NCBI GenBank assembly: GCA_905250125.1
Contig: CAJNOL010000151.1
Span: 160,092-224,091 of the forward strand
Length of the DNA: 64,000 nucleotides
Direction of reading: 5' to 3'
From: Rotaria sordida
Taxonomy: Eukaryota > Rotifera > Eurotatoria > Philodinida > Philodinidae
Shown: one piece after another, positions 35,880 through 48,804 of the stretch
Numbering within the stretch: position 1 is the stretch's first letter
Layout: each line of letters begins with the position of its first letter
The notes under the pieces: model-generated
Database searches by the model: none
What the model was told of the DNA's origin: nothing
The model's input: the letters and a program-made list of their open reading frames with translations, nothing else
Made by a program: the position numbers and the translations under genes

Positions 35880-38225
35880 TGTCGCTTAGTGCAGTGTCCA
35901 AATGAATGGTCTATTTATATATTGATGCAGTAGATTAACAATGCGTAACATTATAACCGGTGTTCCACCTTCTGATATTATAATAATCAGATGGTGAAGC
36001 ACTTGCTATAGGAATACTATGTGTTTGAGCTATTTGTACTAACCACAGAGCCAAAATTGACTCCGGTTATGAAATAAATTTTTATTAGTAAAATATATCC
36101 TGAGACTGTTTTCTTAATTCTTTCAAATTTGGGTAGAAAACACTCTCTATAATCGTTCATAGCTGAAACTGAAAGCCGTAAATACTACCCAGGTGAATGA
36201 GGTACAGTCGAAAAACGGTTGGAATCGAGCGTAACCGAATTCTTGCTTCCAAGATCTTACCATTTTTTGAAGTTTTCCTGCCGAAAATCTACGGATCCTG
36301 ACGCTGGCATCATTGTCCTAGACGTATGATTTTGATAACGGTGACACTTTTCATTCTTCTCAAATTCAATTAAAAGGTCATTAGATGTTAGACATTCGTA
36401 ATATTTTGGCTTTGTAATGCAATTCTAGTGTACAAGTAGGTTTAGTTAATCGAAAATTGTGAATTTTTATTGTGAGATATTTTTAAGAGCAAAAAAAAAA
36501 TGTAAATTGACATTGTTTATAAATACAATACAACTAATTCCTGTGAGAAAATTTACTCTATTGGAAGTAAAAAGGAAGACTATCTTTAGAAAATCCATAG
36601 GGGCTCACTGCACGACATTTTTCGTCGCTCATTCTTCAAGATTATTCAACTGAAAGCACATCTGAAGCAATAAAGAGGCGAAGATCTCATGTCTGCAATA
36701 ATAGCAGATCTAAAAAAAACTAAGATAAGATATGAATATATTCAATGTAATGCTTTTTTGTGTGTTGTATCTTGTTTTGAAATGTATCACAATATTGAAA
36801 AACTTCTAAATACTCTTATTTGTAATAAATTTTCATAAACTAGAAATATTAATATAGGAAAAGAGGAAATTTAATTTTTTTTTTCAAAAATTTCCGCAAC
36901 CAAAGACTTAATAAAGATATTAATTAATGAGAAAGAACCTCTATTTATATGACATTTGATAGTGATCATTTCAAAGCTAAAACAAAAATTTAGCCTATAT
37001 AAAATGATTTTGTGAATTAAATTAGAAGAGACAGCTTCTTCATCATTCATTTCAAGTAAACATGTATTATCAAACATTAAGATTTTATTTGTATTTATGT
37101 CATCTTATATTAACATGAAAATAACAAATTAATTTATGAAAAACTTCATCTGAAAAGGTACAAAGTCTCGAATTTTGGTCCTGCACATGTCTAGTCATAA
37201 CTATTATTCGTTCATTTTATTGGTTTTATATATATTCAAATTTTATTTTACTACAGTCATTTAAACAATGAAAATAATGTACAAGTTTATCAAAATGAAA
37301 ATATGATGATTTTTATTAAAATCTTTAAAAAGATTAAATTTGCTAATTGAGAAGAAATGTTCGACGTTATTTAATCGAATATCAATTGTTTGAAAATTTG
37401 ATTTCAAAGTTTTATAAATGAAATACATGCAGTTACAAATTTTTTTGTTTTCATTTTCAATTAAAATTTTTTGTATCGTGAAATTATAAAGCTTATTTTT
37501 CTAGAGGCAATACTAAACCTTATTTAATAGATAAAGAGATCTTCTATTAAATAGGATGCAGATGGCAGCATATTGAATAGATTTGTTTAGTCTCTTCTTA
37601 TTTTTTCTCCGCGTTGTAGTTTATATATGGTTGGAGAAAATTTTTGGCCATTAAAAAAATGTTTCATTGACCGCCGTTTACATTTTGTTATTATTATTTA
37701 TTCTTGGAAATAATTCATAAAAAAAAACTATTTAAAAAATAATTCAAATTCTATAAAATAAAAAAATATAACTGAAAAAAAAAGTTTATTTATCAATCTG
37801 ATGTTATGATAGCAAAATTTTTTCTCCATCTGTCTCTCTGTCTCCCTCTCTTAATCACGAGTGATCAACAGCTCAAACAGCTGTTTATTCTTTGGATACA
37901 GAAGCATATGTGGCTTAGAAATTTCTCGTTATTTATTTTTTTTAAAGAACAAATAAAAACATGATAATTTAAAACAAAAAAATCTTCATTTTCTATTTAG
38001 ATATTTTATTCATATTCATTTTGACCTTGATATTTCCTTACAATTAATTTCGAAGATATTTCGTTCGACGTTTCGTTTTTCCATATAAACGAATTCGATC
38101 TATTTTATCTAATTTCGACGTGCGTTTTGTTTTCTCTCTTTTTCTTTTTTTTCTCTCTTTTTCGTTTTCATCGTTTTTCTCTGCCACGCCGTCGCTACGT
38201 TTACGTCTTTTCACTGTTTTCCGTA
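35880..38225. other. intergenic between divergent MASTL and WDR26
   Basis: About 2.4 kb, AT-rich. It includes an imperfect 31-bp palindrome at about 35969-36000 (ACCTTCTGATATT and AATAATCAGATGGT) inside a segment of about 120 bp bounded by ATAACCGG and CCGGTTAT. No gene is supported. Promoters of the two divergent genes should lie at its ends. Confidence 0.4.
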
Positions 38226-38370
38226 TGAGTCATTCTTCGTTACCCTCCTCGCAATACTGGCCTCATCAAGCTCGGACGAAGACGTCGCCGGGTGTCCACC
38301 ACCCAAGCGAGCACGCTTGAATACAACTAGATCAACACGTAATAAAGATTCCAATTATCAACATCAAACA

Positions 38371-41300
38371 ATGAATACATCTACAAATTCCGGAGGCCAA
38401 CAACAAACATTATCTATAGATAATACAACAGCGACAACTTCAAATTCACTTCCATTAACATCTGATCCTAATGATAATAATAATAATAATAATAATAATA
38501 ATTCTGAACGACTTAAACAACAAACTCAACGTTTAACACATCATTTAAATGGTTTAACATCACCATCAACAGCAACAACAAATACTGATACATCAAGTAG
38601 TAATGGACATGAAGCAACATCATCTAGTGAAAATAATAATCATATACATAATCGTTTAATATCATCATCAACACAAACAATTTTAACTGGTTCATCTTAT
38701 CCATCAAATAATGGAAATTTAATACCTTCAATATTTTCCAATAGTCAAAAAGAAGTTTTAAGACTTATTGGACAACATTTACAAAGTGTTGGATTAAAGT
38801 AGAAAAGATTTATTTAAAAAAACAATAACTTTAGAACTTCTCCTTTTTTTTGTTTTTTTTTAGTAAAACAGTTGATATTCTTATTCATGAAAGTGGTTGT
38901 GTACTTGAACATGAACAAGCATCAAATTTTCGTGAACTTATTATGTCTGGAAAATGGACAGAAGTAAATAAAAATAAACTATTCGGAGTCACAAAGATCA
39001 AACTTTCCTCCTTCGCGAAATTTTCTACTTCATTTTTTTTTTGAGCTGCAATTTCTTTTTATAACATGCATCCCAATTTGACTAATGTATTCGTAAAAAA
39101 TAAATTTGAGTCCAATCAAACGTACCGTGTGGAAGAAAAACGAAAAACAAACATTTTTTCTAAAAAAGATACTTTTTGAGATAAACATATGGACATGATC
39201 CTTAAAGTATCTAGTTTGAAAACTGATATAAACGAGTTTTTATCCTTAAAGGTTTCTCCAGTGAAATGGTCAATATCATATCCATAGGAAAATTATGAAC
39301 GCTATTACAATTACGACTCCTTCGTGTAGTTAGAAGGCCACTCAGTAAAACTCTAGATGAATTTTCATGTCAGAAATTTTTTAGATAAATATACAAAATG
39401 ATGTTCGCGCATTTCTCTCGACGTGTGAATTATCGAATGTGTTTGTTCTAGTGAACTAAGATTTTTATATTCTACCCTCAATATCAAAGTCATTAGGGAT
39501 TTTCTATAAAATTAAGAAACCTTTTTACCCTCATACGAAACAATACGGAGTTCTTTTTGAAGTAAGAGTAGCCCGAGCGCCACAGCTTGAAGTGTATTGG
39601 AAAAATATTCGTACGGACGAAAATCCTATAGAATATTTCATGAAATTCTCCCATTCTGAAGTATGAACTTTTTTTAGGAGTTTCATATTTCGGGAGGAGA
39701 TTTTCTTGTTTTGACTAAAACATTCCGGAAGCTATAAGAGATTTCTATTATGTTGAAAGTATATCGTCTCAAAATACTAGATCACTATTTAGAAATCTAA
39801 TAAAATTATTGTAGTTCAATAAGGAGAACCCATGAGATTAAACCATTCTAGTATTTTCTTAGCTTCAATTAAGGAAGTTCTCTTATAAGACAATAGATAG
39901 AAGATTGAATAATTTACAAAAAAAAAAGTTGTTTCGGGAATTATAATTAAATGATAATAGATCTTGATAACATCGGAAAAATTACAAAGTCGAAATTCTT
40001 TTTTTTTCTTCTCAACTATCTTCCTGTTTTGTATGCATTACATTAAAAGGGCCTAATTGAATATGAAATATTCATGAGTAATCTAATCGAAAATAGAGGT
40101 GTACGTCAATTGACTGAGCCGCGATATAAAAATAAATATTTGATTTTTTTTTTAAATTTTCAATGTCCAAAATCAGTTTTTCGAGATGTTTCTATCTGAT
40201 TTCTTGTTAATTAAGTTCTCTACCATTTTCATTTCTTTTCTTGTTTTTTTTTTATAGGCTCTTGTTGCACTTGAAAAACTAAAACAATATATTGAAGAAC
40301 ATGATGGCATTCAAGTAAAATAAATATAAAAAAAAAAAATTTTTTTCTTTGTTTTACATACATATATATTTTTGTTTGCTAGCAAATGAAATATTTAATA
40401 CTTGAACAAAAATATTTCGAATTAATTGAAGATAATCGAGCTATGGATGCACTTCAATGTTTACGACATGAAATTCAAGGATTAAAAATTCGTACTGAAC
40501 GTACACATGAACTTACAACGTATGAAATTTAAATTTAATTAAATTATTATATAGAATCTTTTTTTTTTACTAGATTTCTTATGTTTAATTCATTGAAAGA
40601 TATGTACAAAGCAGCTAATTGGAGTGGTAAAGGTTTTATATCAAGACAAAATCTTATGGAAAAATTACAAAGTAAAAAAGAAAATTTTCTTGTTTTTTTT
40701 GTATAATCGAAATATTTTCCTATAGAATATCTTCCACCTGATGTTATGTTACCACCAAAACGACTTGAATCACTTTTATCTCAAGCTGTTGAATTACAAC
40801 AAGAACGATGTACATATCATGTTAAACCAGGCACATTAGTACTTGATGACGTTTCATTACTCAAAGATCATGCATGTTCTAAGTATGTTGTTGATCAGAA
40901 GAGAAAAAAAAGATTTTTGTTTTTTAAGCAGAACTCAAAATGAAAAAAAATTAACTCTTTTCAGTTCGATATTTCTTTTAAGGTTGCTCGGAAATAGACA
41001 TCTCTTCAGAATACTGCGATGTATGATTATATGAATAAATAATTTAGTATTTTAGCTCATGTGGAAAGTTTCCCAAATGATATCTCTACGAGATTCGAAA
41101 CTCATGTTTTCTGTTACCACGACATTTATTTGAAACGTACCGTAACAATGTAGTATCTACAGGACTCTCGATGTGGGGGACTGCCCCCCCCCCCCCGCAT
41201 AAATTGAAAATCTATCTTACTGTCTGGCAAATTTTTAATTAGGCGCTATTCGGGGATCTTTACAAGCTACCTCCTTCCCTCTCCCCTTGGTCCCGGTTTT

Positions 41301-44056
41301 GTTTTTATGTATGGAACTTTTTCCGAGATTTGGCTCGTCCCTGTAGGGGGATCTTTCCAAAGCTATCCCCTCCTTGAGCCCGATCACGACTTTCAACGAA
41401 ACATGGAAAGTGGCGCGCTACCCTTCGCCCCCAGTCATCAGCTTTTATGAAAAACTAGGAAATTTTCGGTAGCTATTTCTGAAAAGCTTTCGTTAACAGA
41501 CTGTCTGCAAAAGTTTATGAAAAGTGTCTGTGCCCCCCCCCCCCTCCCAATCTTAAAAGCAATCGAGAGCCTTGAGTATCTACTATGCAGCAATAACCCG
41601 AAGGACAGGAACTCTTTTCAAAATATTCATAACTCATTTGAGTCTACATAAAGCACGTAGTTCCGACTAGAGAACCCGATGGGCTCTAGTCTCGACTTGA
41701 AGACGATTTATCAGTTGGATGACTTCGCTCTAGAGCCCGTTGGGTCCAAAATTTTTGAACTCAGATCTGATTGAGTCTGGATTTGCTACTTCACTTGACA
41801 AGCAAAAAAACAAAAAGAAATTTTTCTCAATCTATTAGAGCTCTATATTAGACTCCGTCGAAGTCGGAATTACATCAGTTAAATACTGAACAAAAATATA
41901 CTATTTTATATATATGCATAAGTTTCAAGAAAGCAAACATCAGAGAGACACTCACTAGGATACGAAATGATAAGAAAGACAATACAAATAACTGTTGATA
42001 TATTTATTTTTATCTAGACAAACATTTCCTTGTGTTACAATACAAACTTTAACCGAACATTCAGATGAAGTATGGTTTTGTAAATTTTCTCCCGATGGAA
42101 CTAAACTTGCTACTGGTTCAAAAGATGGTTATTTACATATATATGATGTAGACATGGTAAGATACTAAGAAATTCTTCGTTATTTAAATATTATTTTTTT
42201 TTAGGAAACATATAAAATGAAATTAAGAAAACAATTTGAAGGACATTCATTTGGAATAGGTTGTATTGCTTGGTGTCCATTTAGTCGATATGTTATTGTA
42301 TGTGGAACAGATGAATGTAATGAATTATGGATTTGGGATGTTGAAGTAAATATTTAAATATGAATAATTTTTATCTTCTTTTTATTATTATTTTATCTAG
42401 CAAGAAGAACAACGATCACGTATGACTCATACACCTGAAGATAGTTTAACTTCTGCTGCTTGGTTACCATGTGGACAAAGATTTGTATGTGGTGGATCAC
42501 GTGGACAATTCTATTACTGTGTATGTTTTTACAAAATAAAATATGAGAAAAAAAAATAAAAGAATATTGTTTTTTTTTTTGGTTTTGAATTTAGGATATT
42601 GATGGTAATGTTATTGATAGTTGGGAAGGTGTTCGTTTACAATGTTTACATGTCACTAATGATGGAGTTATTTTAGCAGCTGATGCACAAAAACGTATTA
42701 GTTCATATAAATTTGATAGTTTAACTGATCAACAAATGTATAAATATTAAGATTTAAAGAAATTGTTGTTTTTTTAATTATATTTATATTTTTAGAATTC
42801 ATGAAGATCATCCAATTATGTCATTTACAGTTAGTAAAGATGGTCGATTAGCTCTTCTTAATATTGCTACGCAGGTAAAAATGAAAAATTTAATAGTCTT
42901 AAACGAACTGCTACCCAATACTCGTTAGAATGATATATTCAAAAAACAACGGAGAGTAACAGATAACCGTCTAAGGACTTAACAGATCTCTTAAGATATT
43001 TTGTCAAATATTCATAACATAGATCATCGAGTGAAAATTTATCGTAGGTAATTTTCAGTATTATTCAAAATATAAAATTAATTCAATGGTAGATAGAAAC
43101 GGATATATATGTCGAAGATTCAAAAAAAAAAACATTAACATTCTATATTTTATCATATCTTTGAAATTGGAACATAGCATAAGTTTTGTTTTTTAAGTGA
43201 TAATTTCATAAGATTCATTTTATTTATCTAAAGCAATAATTAATCTATCAACAACAAAGAAGATATAAAATTAATCTTGACAGAGTTTTATTATAATAAC
43301 CAAAAGATCGGACATTCTTGTTTAACATATTATTGACAAATCACCTATTTTATTCTATCCTATTCAGACTCAAGAAAATGGCAAAAATCAGCGTCTTGAC
43401 ATCGTCATTTTCCCCATAAGCTTATAAAACAGTGGAAATAATAGGAGAAACGACGACCGATAACTAACGAGAAAATAGATCGAAGGATTATGGTGAAAAT
43501 TAATGCAGTAATACGCCTTTGCCGACGATCGAAATGATCATTGCCCTGTGTAGTATAAATTATGTTGATAAACTTTCTTTATTTTTTTTTTAATAGGGTG
43601 TTCATCTATGGGATTTACATGATAAACAATTAGTTCGTAAATATCAAGGTGTAACACAAGGTAATTATGTAAATCATGCAACATTCGGTGGACCAAATGA
43701 AGAATTTATTGCAAGTGGTAGTGAAGGTTAGTTAATATTTACAAATTTCAATAAAAAGAAGTTTTTCTCTTCGTTTTTTTTTTAAAAAGACTCTAAAGTT
43801 TATTTATGGCATCGACGACAAGAACGTCCTATAATGGTATTTTCAGGTCATTCACGTACAGTTAATTGTGTTTCATGGCATCCAACATCACCATTAGTTT
43901 TTGCATCAGCGTCTGATGATACAACTGTTCGAATTTGGTCTACACCTGAACATCATACAAAAATAGGTTTGTTGAGAATTTTAATTTTTTTTTTTTGCTA
44001 GTAAATAATTTTCATATCTTCTAGAATTATTGTCAAGTAATGAATCATCATCTTGA
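38371..44056 (+). CDS. WDR26: WDR26 orthologue (CTLH/GID E3 ligase complex WD40 subunit)
   Basis: WDR26/Gid7 is a scaffold of the CTLH ubiquitin ligase. Exons end or start at ...38798, 38864-38963, 40258-40314, 40383-40519, 40574-40671, 40726-40882, 42018-42156, 42205-42345, 42401-42520, 42595-42737, 42796-42874, 43597-43726, 43790-43966 and 44025-44056, all in phase; 645 residues from the ATG at 38371. LisH is at [13 protein letters not shown] through LIHESGC, and CTLH follows. WD40 blades match the family closely: [58 protein letters not shown] and [11 protein letters not shown]. The N-terminus is Ser/Thr/Asn-rich with a poly-Asn run. The frame is open upstream of 38371 and reads SSSSDEDVAGCPPPKRARL at about 38264-38319, likely coding with a nuclear-localisation-like patch, but no start codon is evident there. 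Confidence 0.93.
41160..41574. mobile_element. 415-bp hAT-type MITE in WDR26 intron 6
   Basis: A perfect 8-bp duplication AGTATCTA lies at 41152-41159 and 41575-41582. The ends CAGGACTCTCGATG and, inverted, CAAGGCTCTCGATTG form the terminal repeat. Runs of C are present near both ends (at about 41186 and 41532). No coding capacity. Confidence 0.8.
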
Positions 44057-47000
44057 TAACAATTAATTTATTTTATCTAAAACGCTCATATTTTGTTGGT
44101 ATATATATACACTTAAACATAGACTTTTCTTATTCTTAGTTCTTTTTTCTTGTCTATGTGTGTGTGTTACATCTGTTCGTTTATTTGTCGTTGTTGTTTA
44201 CACACCTACACAAGCATTTTCTTTTTATCGCATCGTATAGGAAAAACAAAAACAAAAATCAACCATTGAAAATCATTTTTTTTCTTTTGCTCTCTTAATG
44301 TTTATATATATATATATACGTGAAAAAACGAAACATTTGGAAACAGAGCTATTCTCATTTATCTTTACTCTTGAATTTAAACGGGAAAAAAAAAATGGAA
44401 AAATAAGTTTTGAAAATTCTTTTTCTTTTTCTTTTTGTTTTGGATATGCCATATTGTTCGATTTCTTTTTTTTTGCTTCTTATTTCATTGACGTCTTTTG
44501 TGTACACATAAACATTTCTTGTTTTTTCTTTTTGCTCTTTCCTCTTTTTTTAAATTCTATATTTGTGCTGTACTGTCTCTTTGAATACGTATGCATAAAG
44601 ACCAGAAGAATTTGCTATTGCTCTTTTTTTTTTCATTGCTGAGCTTTTCCATTAGGTTTCTTCTATAAAAAGAAAAAAAAATATATATATATATAAGTAT
44701 CTTTCAATCAATCGACATGCTATTCTGATCTATCAAGCATATGTATTGTATTTAGACTCCATCGGATCCGATAGGCTTTTAATTACTGTAAGAAAAGATA
44801 ATGGATGATTTGGCGAAAGTTTTGCATTGATTTTTTTGTTTTCACTATAGCGTGAAAACAATTAGTCGTGAAGACTCGACAGAAAATGTCTTACAATCGA
44901 CTTTTGAAAATTTTAAGTATTTTATATTTGAGTATCACCAATGTGATGTTGATATTAGAATATTTGATTTACAAAACCAATAGATTGCATTAAGTAGTAT
45001 GAATGTTACTGAAGTGAAATAGAGTTAACTATATAACTAAAAATAGTAATTGATCTGACTCTTTGAAATTGATCAGCGAACATTTTATTTGTGAAAATTT
45101 ATGTTAATAAATGATAGTCTTCAAGAAGTTGGAGTATCTAAGAACGAATCTTGTTCTCATAAATCAAAAGAATTATACTTTTAATAGCGTCAGTCTAATT
45201 TGGACCGAGCTTTAATAGAGTAGAAGCCGGACTGGGGTATTAAAAAGTGGGTCGATTTCGAGGCCTGATGTCTAATAGAAAAAATGTATTCTGTTTTATA
45301 TAGAGGACTTACTAACTTCTAATTGTACATAAAATATGGAATTTCACTAACTTCGATTGTTGGAAAAAATCTTATTGTTCGAAATTATTTATGTGCTGTG
45401 AATACTTTTCGCTAGCAAAGACCGTTATAAAGATGTCAATTTCGAACTTAACCGATAGCTGGAAAAATATGATTTTTATCTGTTTACAATGTCCTATCGC
45501 AGTGGTACAAACTCCGATAACACACGGAAAATAAAACGAACTTTCTTAGTGGATGAAGATTTTCTTCTAAAGATTCAGAAGTGTATAGAGAAATTTCCAA
45601 ATCAAACATGTTCCTAAAAGTTTTCAGCCTTCGACAAGTATTTTGAACGAAATATCTTTACACAGTTTTGCAGTAGAGACTTTGTTCTTTCTAACAAGAA
45701 AACTATCAAATCACAACAAGGGATTATTGTCACGCTATACCAAAAACAAAAAATGAATGCAGAACTTTTCAATTGTTCGTTATTTTTACATAAGTTTTTT
45801 GTTGCAGAAATTCAAGTTCTACAAGTTGATTTTGAAATCAGCTGATGCAAGTATGAGAACAAATGAAGGCACTAGTTTTGATAAATAAAAAAATTGAGAA
45901 GATATGCTTCTCATAAGTATTATGAAGTAAAGTTCGTGTGACTCAGCCAAATCGAATTGTTTCTATAGCAAAACACAGGTTTCATTCAAATGATAAGCTT
46001 TTACATAATAATGTTATTGTACAATTCTTTTTACACTATCGTGATCAATATGTGACGAGTGTTTACCTTCTCTTAATGATTCATTAGTTGAGAAAATCAT
46101 ATTAATGATATTCTGCTTGCAGAAGGATACTGTTCATAAGTCTTTTTTTATCGAAAAACTTAATTATTTAAGATATGAAGCAAAGTTTGTATCTCAGATG
46201 TTCTTTTAGAGATCGTCAATCATTAATATTTATTGAGATTATTTACGAAAACCAGAATAATATCAATCGATGTATGTCAAATAACTATTATAATGTCATC
46301 TGTCATTTTTTGAATAAATTTGATCAGTCCATTATAACAATTGTTGAAAGAACAACGAATTATTCAAAGCTATGAAAGTTTTTTGCTTATGTGGAATGTC
46401 ATGGTGACAATTTCTTTTTCGTTAGAAGCTTTTGAAAATATACTTCTTCATGTCGTTTGCCATGTTTTCAAGGACTGATGGAGATGGTATCTATTTTCTT
46501 CTTGTAGAATCTGACGATAGTTTTTTTCCGTAAACCGATTACCTACAGTGTTTCCAGTTGATGTCCGACGCAAATTTCTAGTATAGGAACATGTTGGATT
46601 ATATAAAATCCAATTGGTTCCAGTCGTCGAATCTCATCATTTCTAACAATATAGATTTGGATAGAATCAATCATAGTATACAGCAGGACTTTGAACTCAT
46701 TCAACTTGATTCGGTCAAGCAAAATTGATCTCAACTGATGAAACAATAACATCTCTGTCAGCATGAGTATCGCATATCATACTCGACTCGATTGTATAGG
46801 ATCGGCCACAATAGCTTCTAGTACGTTTATAGACTTCAGACACAATAATTATGGACGATAATACGATAGGGAGGTATACTATTCTTTCCAGCTACAGGAT
46901 ACTTTTCTTCAGCTCCATCCAACTTTTGATGACTTTGGTCTAGACTTATAGTAGTCATTAGCTTATGTTTCAGGATTTCTGTCGATCTTTGTATCATTTC

Positions 47001-48245
47001 CAACAACTTCCTGTGGCCATTATTCTATTTTTGAGAATTTCAAGTTCATTTTTACGGCGACCGGCTGAATCTGTATTTATATAAGGATGTCAGTTTATTC
47101 ACAGAGTCATGTGCAAGTCCATTTTTTTCTCAATCCATGATACACTCTATTATCTATTTCAAAATATGATGTGTTCCAGTATTTTTTAGAATAACTTTTG
47201 ATACTAACATCATAGAGACCTACGGTTTTCACTATTCAAGAGAGAGAACTCGAAGCCATCAAAATTTGATTGGTCAGCATATGACCAATTCAATGAACTC
47301 GTAATGGAGATTTTCGAAAACAATATTCTGAAGCTATTTTCTTTTCAATTTAGACTCTAAATAGGATTAATTGATAAAAAAAATTCTCCTCTTTAGATCT
47401 GCGCAAGGCCGACATTTCTAGCTTGTTCTGTACGCTCGATTTCATCCAATTGATCTCTAATCACTCAAAAAAGCAGCTAGGCAGGGATAATCACTATATT
47501 GAATCGAATGATGAGATTTGTTTTTAAATTCAAAATGATCAACTGACCTTCGATAGCCCTTATCTTCTCTCTTGAATGATGAAAACCATAGGTCTCTACG
47601 ATGTTTCTATCAAAAGTTAGTCAAAAAAAAACAGTGGACCATATTGTATTTTGAAATGGATAGTAACTATTTTTATTTTCTCTAACCTTCTATCACTGAT
47701 AGCTTCTTTGTTATATGTTTCTCTCTATCATCCATTCTACTCAATAGGATTTCTTCGCTCTATAAACTCGCTTATCAAATGGATTTTTTTCTTCAAGAAA
47801 ATATTTGGGATACAAGAGCATTGAACTTTTGTTATCTGCTGATCGAGGCTCTATAGTGAACTACCTTTAAAGTGGATATAAAACATTCGAATTGGGTCCG
47901 AAGAAAGCCATAGTCCAGAAAAAATGATTTTTTTTAATCAATGCTCAAAAGTAATCTACAGGCGTTTCAAAATTTTTTGAAATTGAGATAAAAAAATATC
48001 AATGAATGATAATTCTATTGAGTTTGACCTAAACAAAACATGGATTGACATCATTGAAACAAGATAGATTTTCTTTGCTTTTTTTTTTACTCGAATTTAT
48101 TTGAATGATTAAAGAAATTCTGAAAACATGTTTTTCTTTTTCTTTTTCTTTTTTTAAATGTAATATCTGGTTATTTAAAATAGGATGAGTTTTATTAACA
48201 AAACTACAGGAGGACGAAAAAAAAATGAAAACCGATAATGTTAAT
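44057..48245. other. gene-poor tract between WDR26 and the acyl carrier protein gene
   Basis: WDR26 3' flank with pyrimidine-rich runs and (AT)n tracts (44310, 44680), then AT-rich sequence. Open frames at 44298-44642 and 46543-46764 show no known motif and are not called. An inverted-repeat element at 47149-47668 is listed separately. No gene is supported. Confidence 0.45.
47149..47668. mobile_element. inverted-repeat (foldback-like) element with ~100-bp arms
   Basis: Arm 47149-47248 matches the reverse complement of 47563-47668 at a majority of positions. Shared words include TAACTTTTGATA, TAGAGACCTA, GGTTTTCA and ATTCAAGAGAGA. The spacer is about 310 bp. No target duplication or coding region was found. 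It is a likely non-autonomous DNA element, boundaries approximate. Confidence 0.55.
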
Positions 48246-48728
48246 CTAATGATGAGCTCTATCAGCAGCTTCTTTAGCTTCTTTTAAATATTCTTTTCCA
48301 GCTGAAATTGGTTCAATATGTTCATAAACATCATATTTGTCACATAAATATTGTATTATATTTCTAGGTGTCGTAAAATGATCCGAATCAACTTCGGGAA
48401 TTTCCGTCCAAAATTCATCTTCTACTGCAGCTGTTATTTCTACAATATCTAATGAATCAAGACCAAGATCTTGAACAAATCGTGAATCTAATTTTAATGA
48501 ATTTGGATCGATTTTATCAAATAAACGTAATAAAAGCATAACACGACTTTCAATCATTGGATATGTATAATGAACATGAGACCATCGACGTGGAATTTCA
48601 TTTATTAATAATTTACGTTTTTCATTTAAATTCATAAGAGTTGGTTTTATTGATAATGGACGAACTGTTATCATGGGTCTCATTAATGATGCACTACGCA
48701 TTAAAAGACGTATTGTTGATGAAAGCAT
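48246..48728 (-). CDS. NDUFAB1: mitochondrial acyl carrier protein (NDUFAB1 type)
   Basis: A single-exon gene of 160 residues. The first ~50 residues are basic and hydroxylated without acidic residues (MLSSTIRLLMRSASLMRP), a typical mitochondrial presequence. The ACP fold follows, with the 4'-phosphopantetheine attachment motif GLDSLDIVEI; the modified Ser is residue 92. ACP carries acyl chains in mitochondrial fatty-acid synthesis and is a structural subunit of complex I and of LYR-protein assemblies. EDEFWTEIPEVDSD is the conserved acidic helix III region. The C-terminus extends about 20 residues past the usual end (SAGKEYLKEAKEAADRAHH). The ATG is 10 bp downstream of an acceptor-like AG at 48739-48740 and only 76 bp after the stop of the upstream arginase-family gene on the same strand. 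Confidence 0.92.
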   Translation of the reverse strand: MLSSTIRLLMRSASLMRPMITVRPLSIKPTLMNLNEKRKLLINEIPRRWSHVHYTYPMIESRVMLLLRLFDKIDPNSLKLDSRFVQDLGLDSLDIVEITAAVEDEFWTEIPEVDSDHFTTPRNIIQYLCDKYDVYEHIEPISAGKEYLKEAKEAADRAHH

Positions 48729-48738
48729 TTTTTTATAT

Positions 48739-48740
48739 CT
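48739..48740 (-). promoter_or_regulatory. candidate trans-splice acceptor before the acyl carrier protein
   Basis: On the minus strand AACTTTTAG ends here, 10 bp before the ATG. Between the upstream stop codon (48805) and this site lies AATAAA (48778-48783 on the minus strand). Stop, polyadenylation signal, acceptor and ATG within 80 bp is the arrangement of a spliced-leader operon junction. The function is inferred. Confidence 0.45.
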
Positions 48741-48804
48741 AAAAGTTAATTTATAAATATATTAGTTAATTAAATATTTTATTGGAAATGAGAAAATAAA
48801 TTAA

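Noticed and set aside
44298-44642. 114-codon plus-strand open frame rich in Phe and Cys
   Set aside because: It is the translation of T-rich 3' flank of WDR26, and hydrophobicity follows from poly-T. No conserved motif.
46543-46764. 73-codon minus-strand frame
   Set aside because: It reads like plausible protein but no family, splice partner or repeat could be linked to it. Not called.
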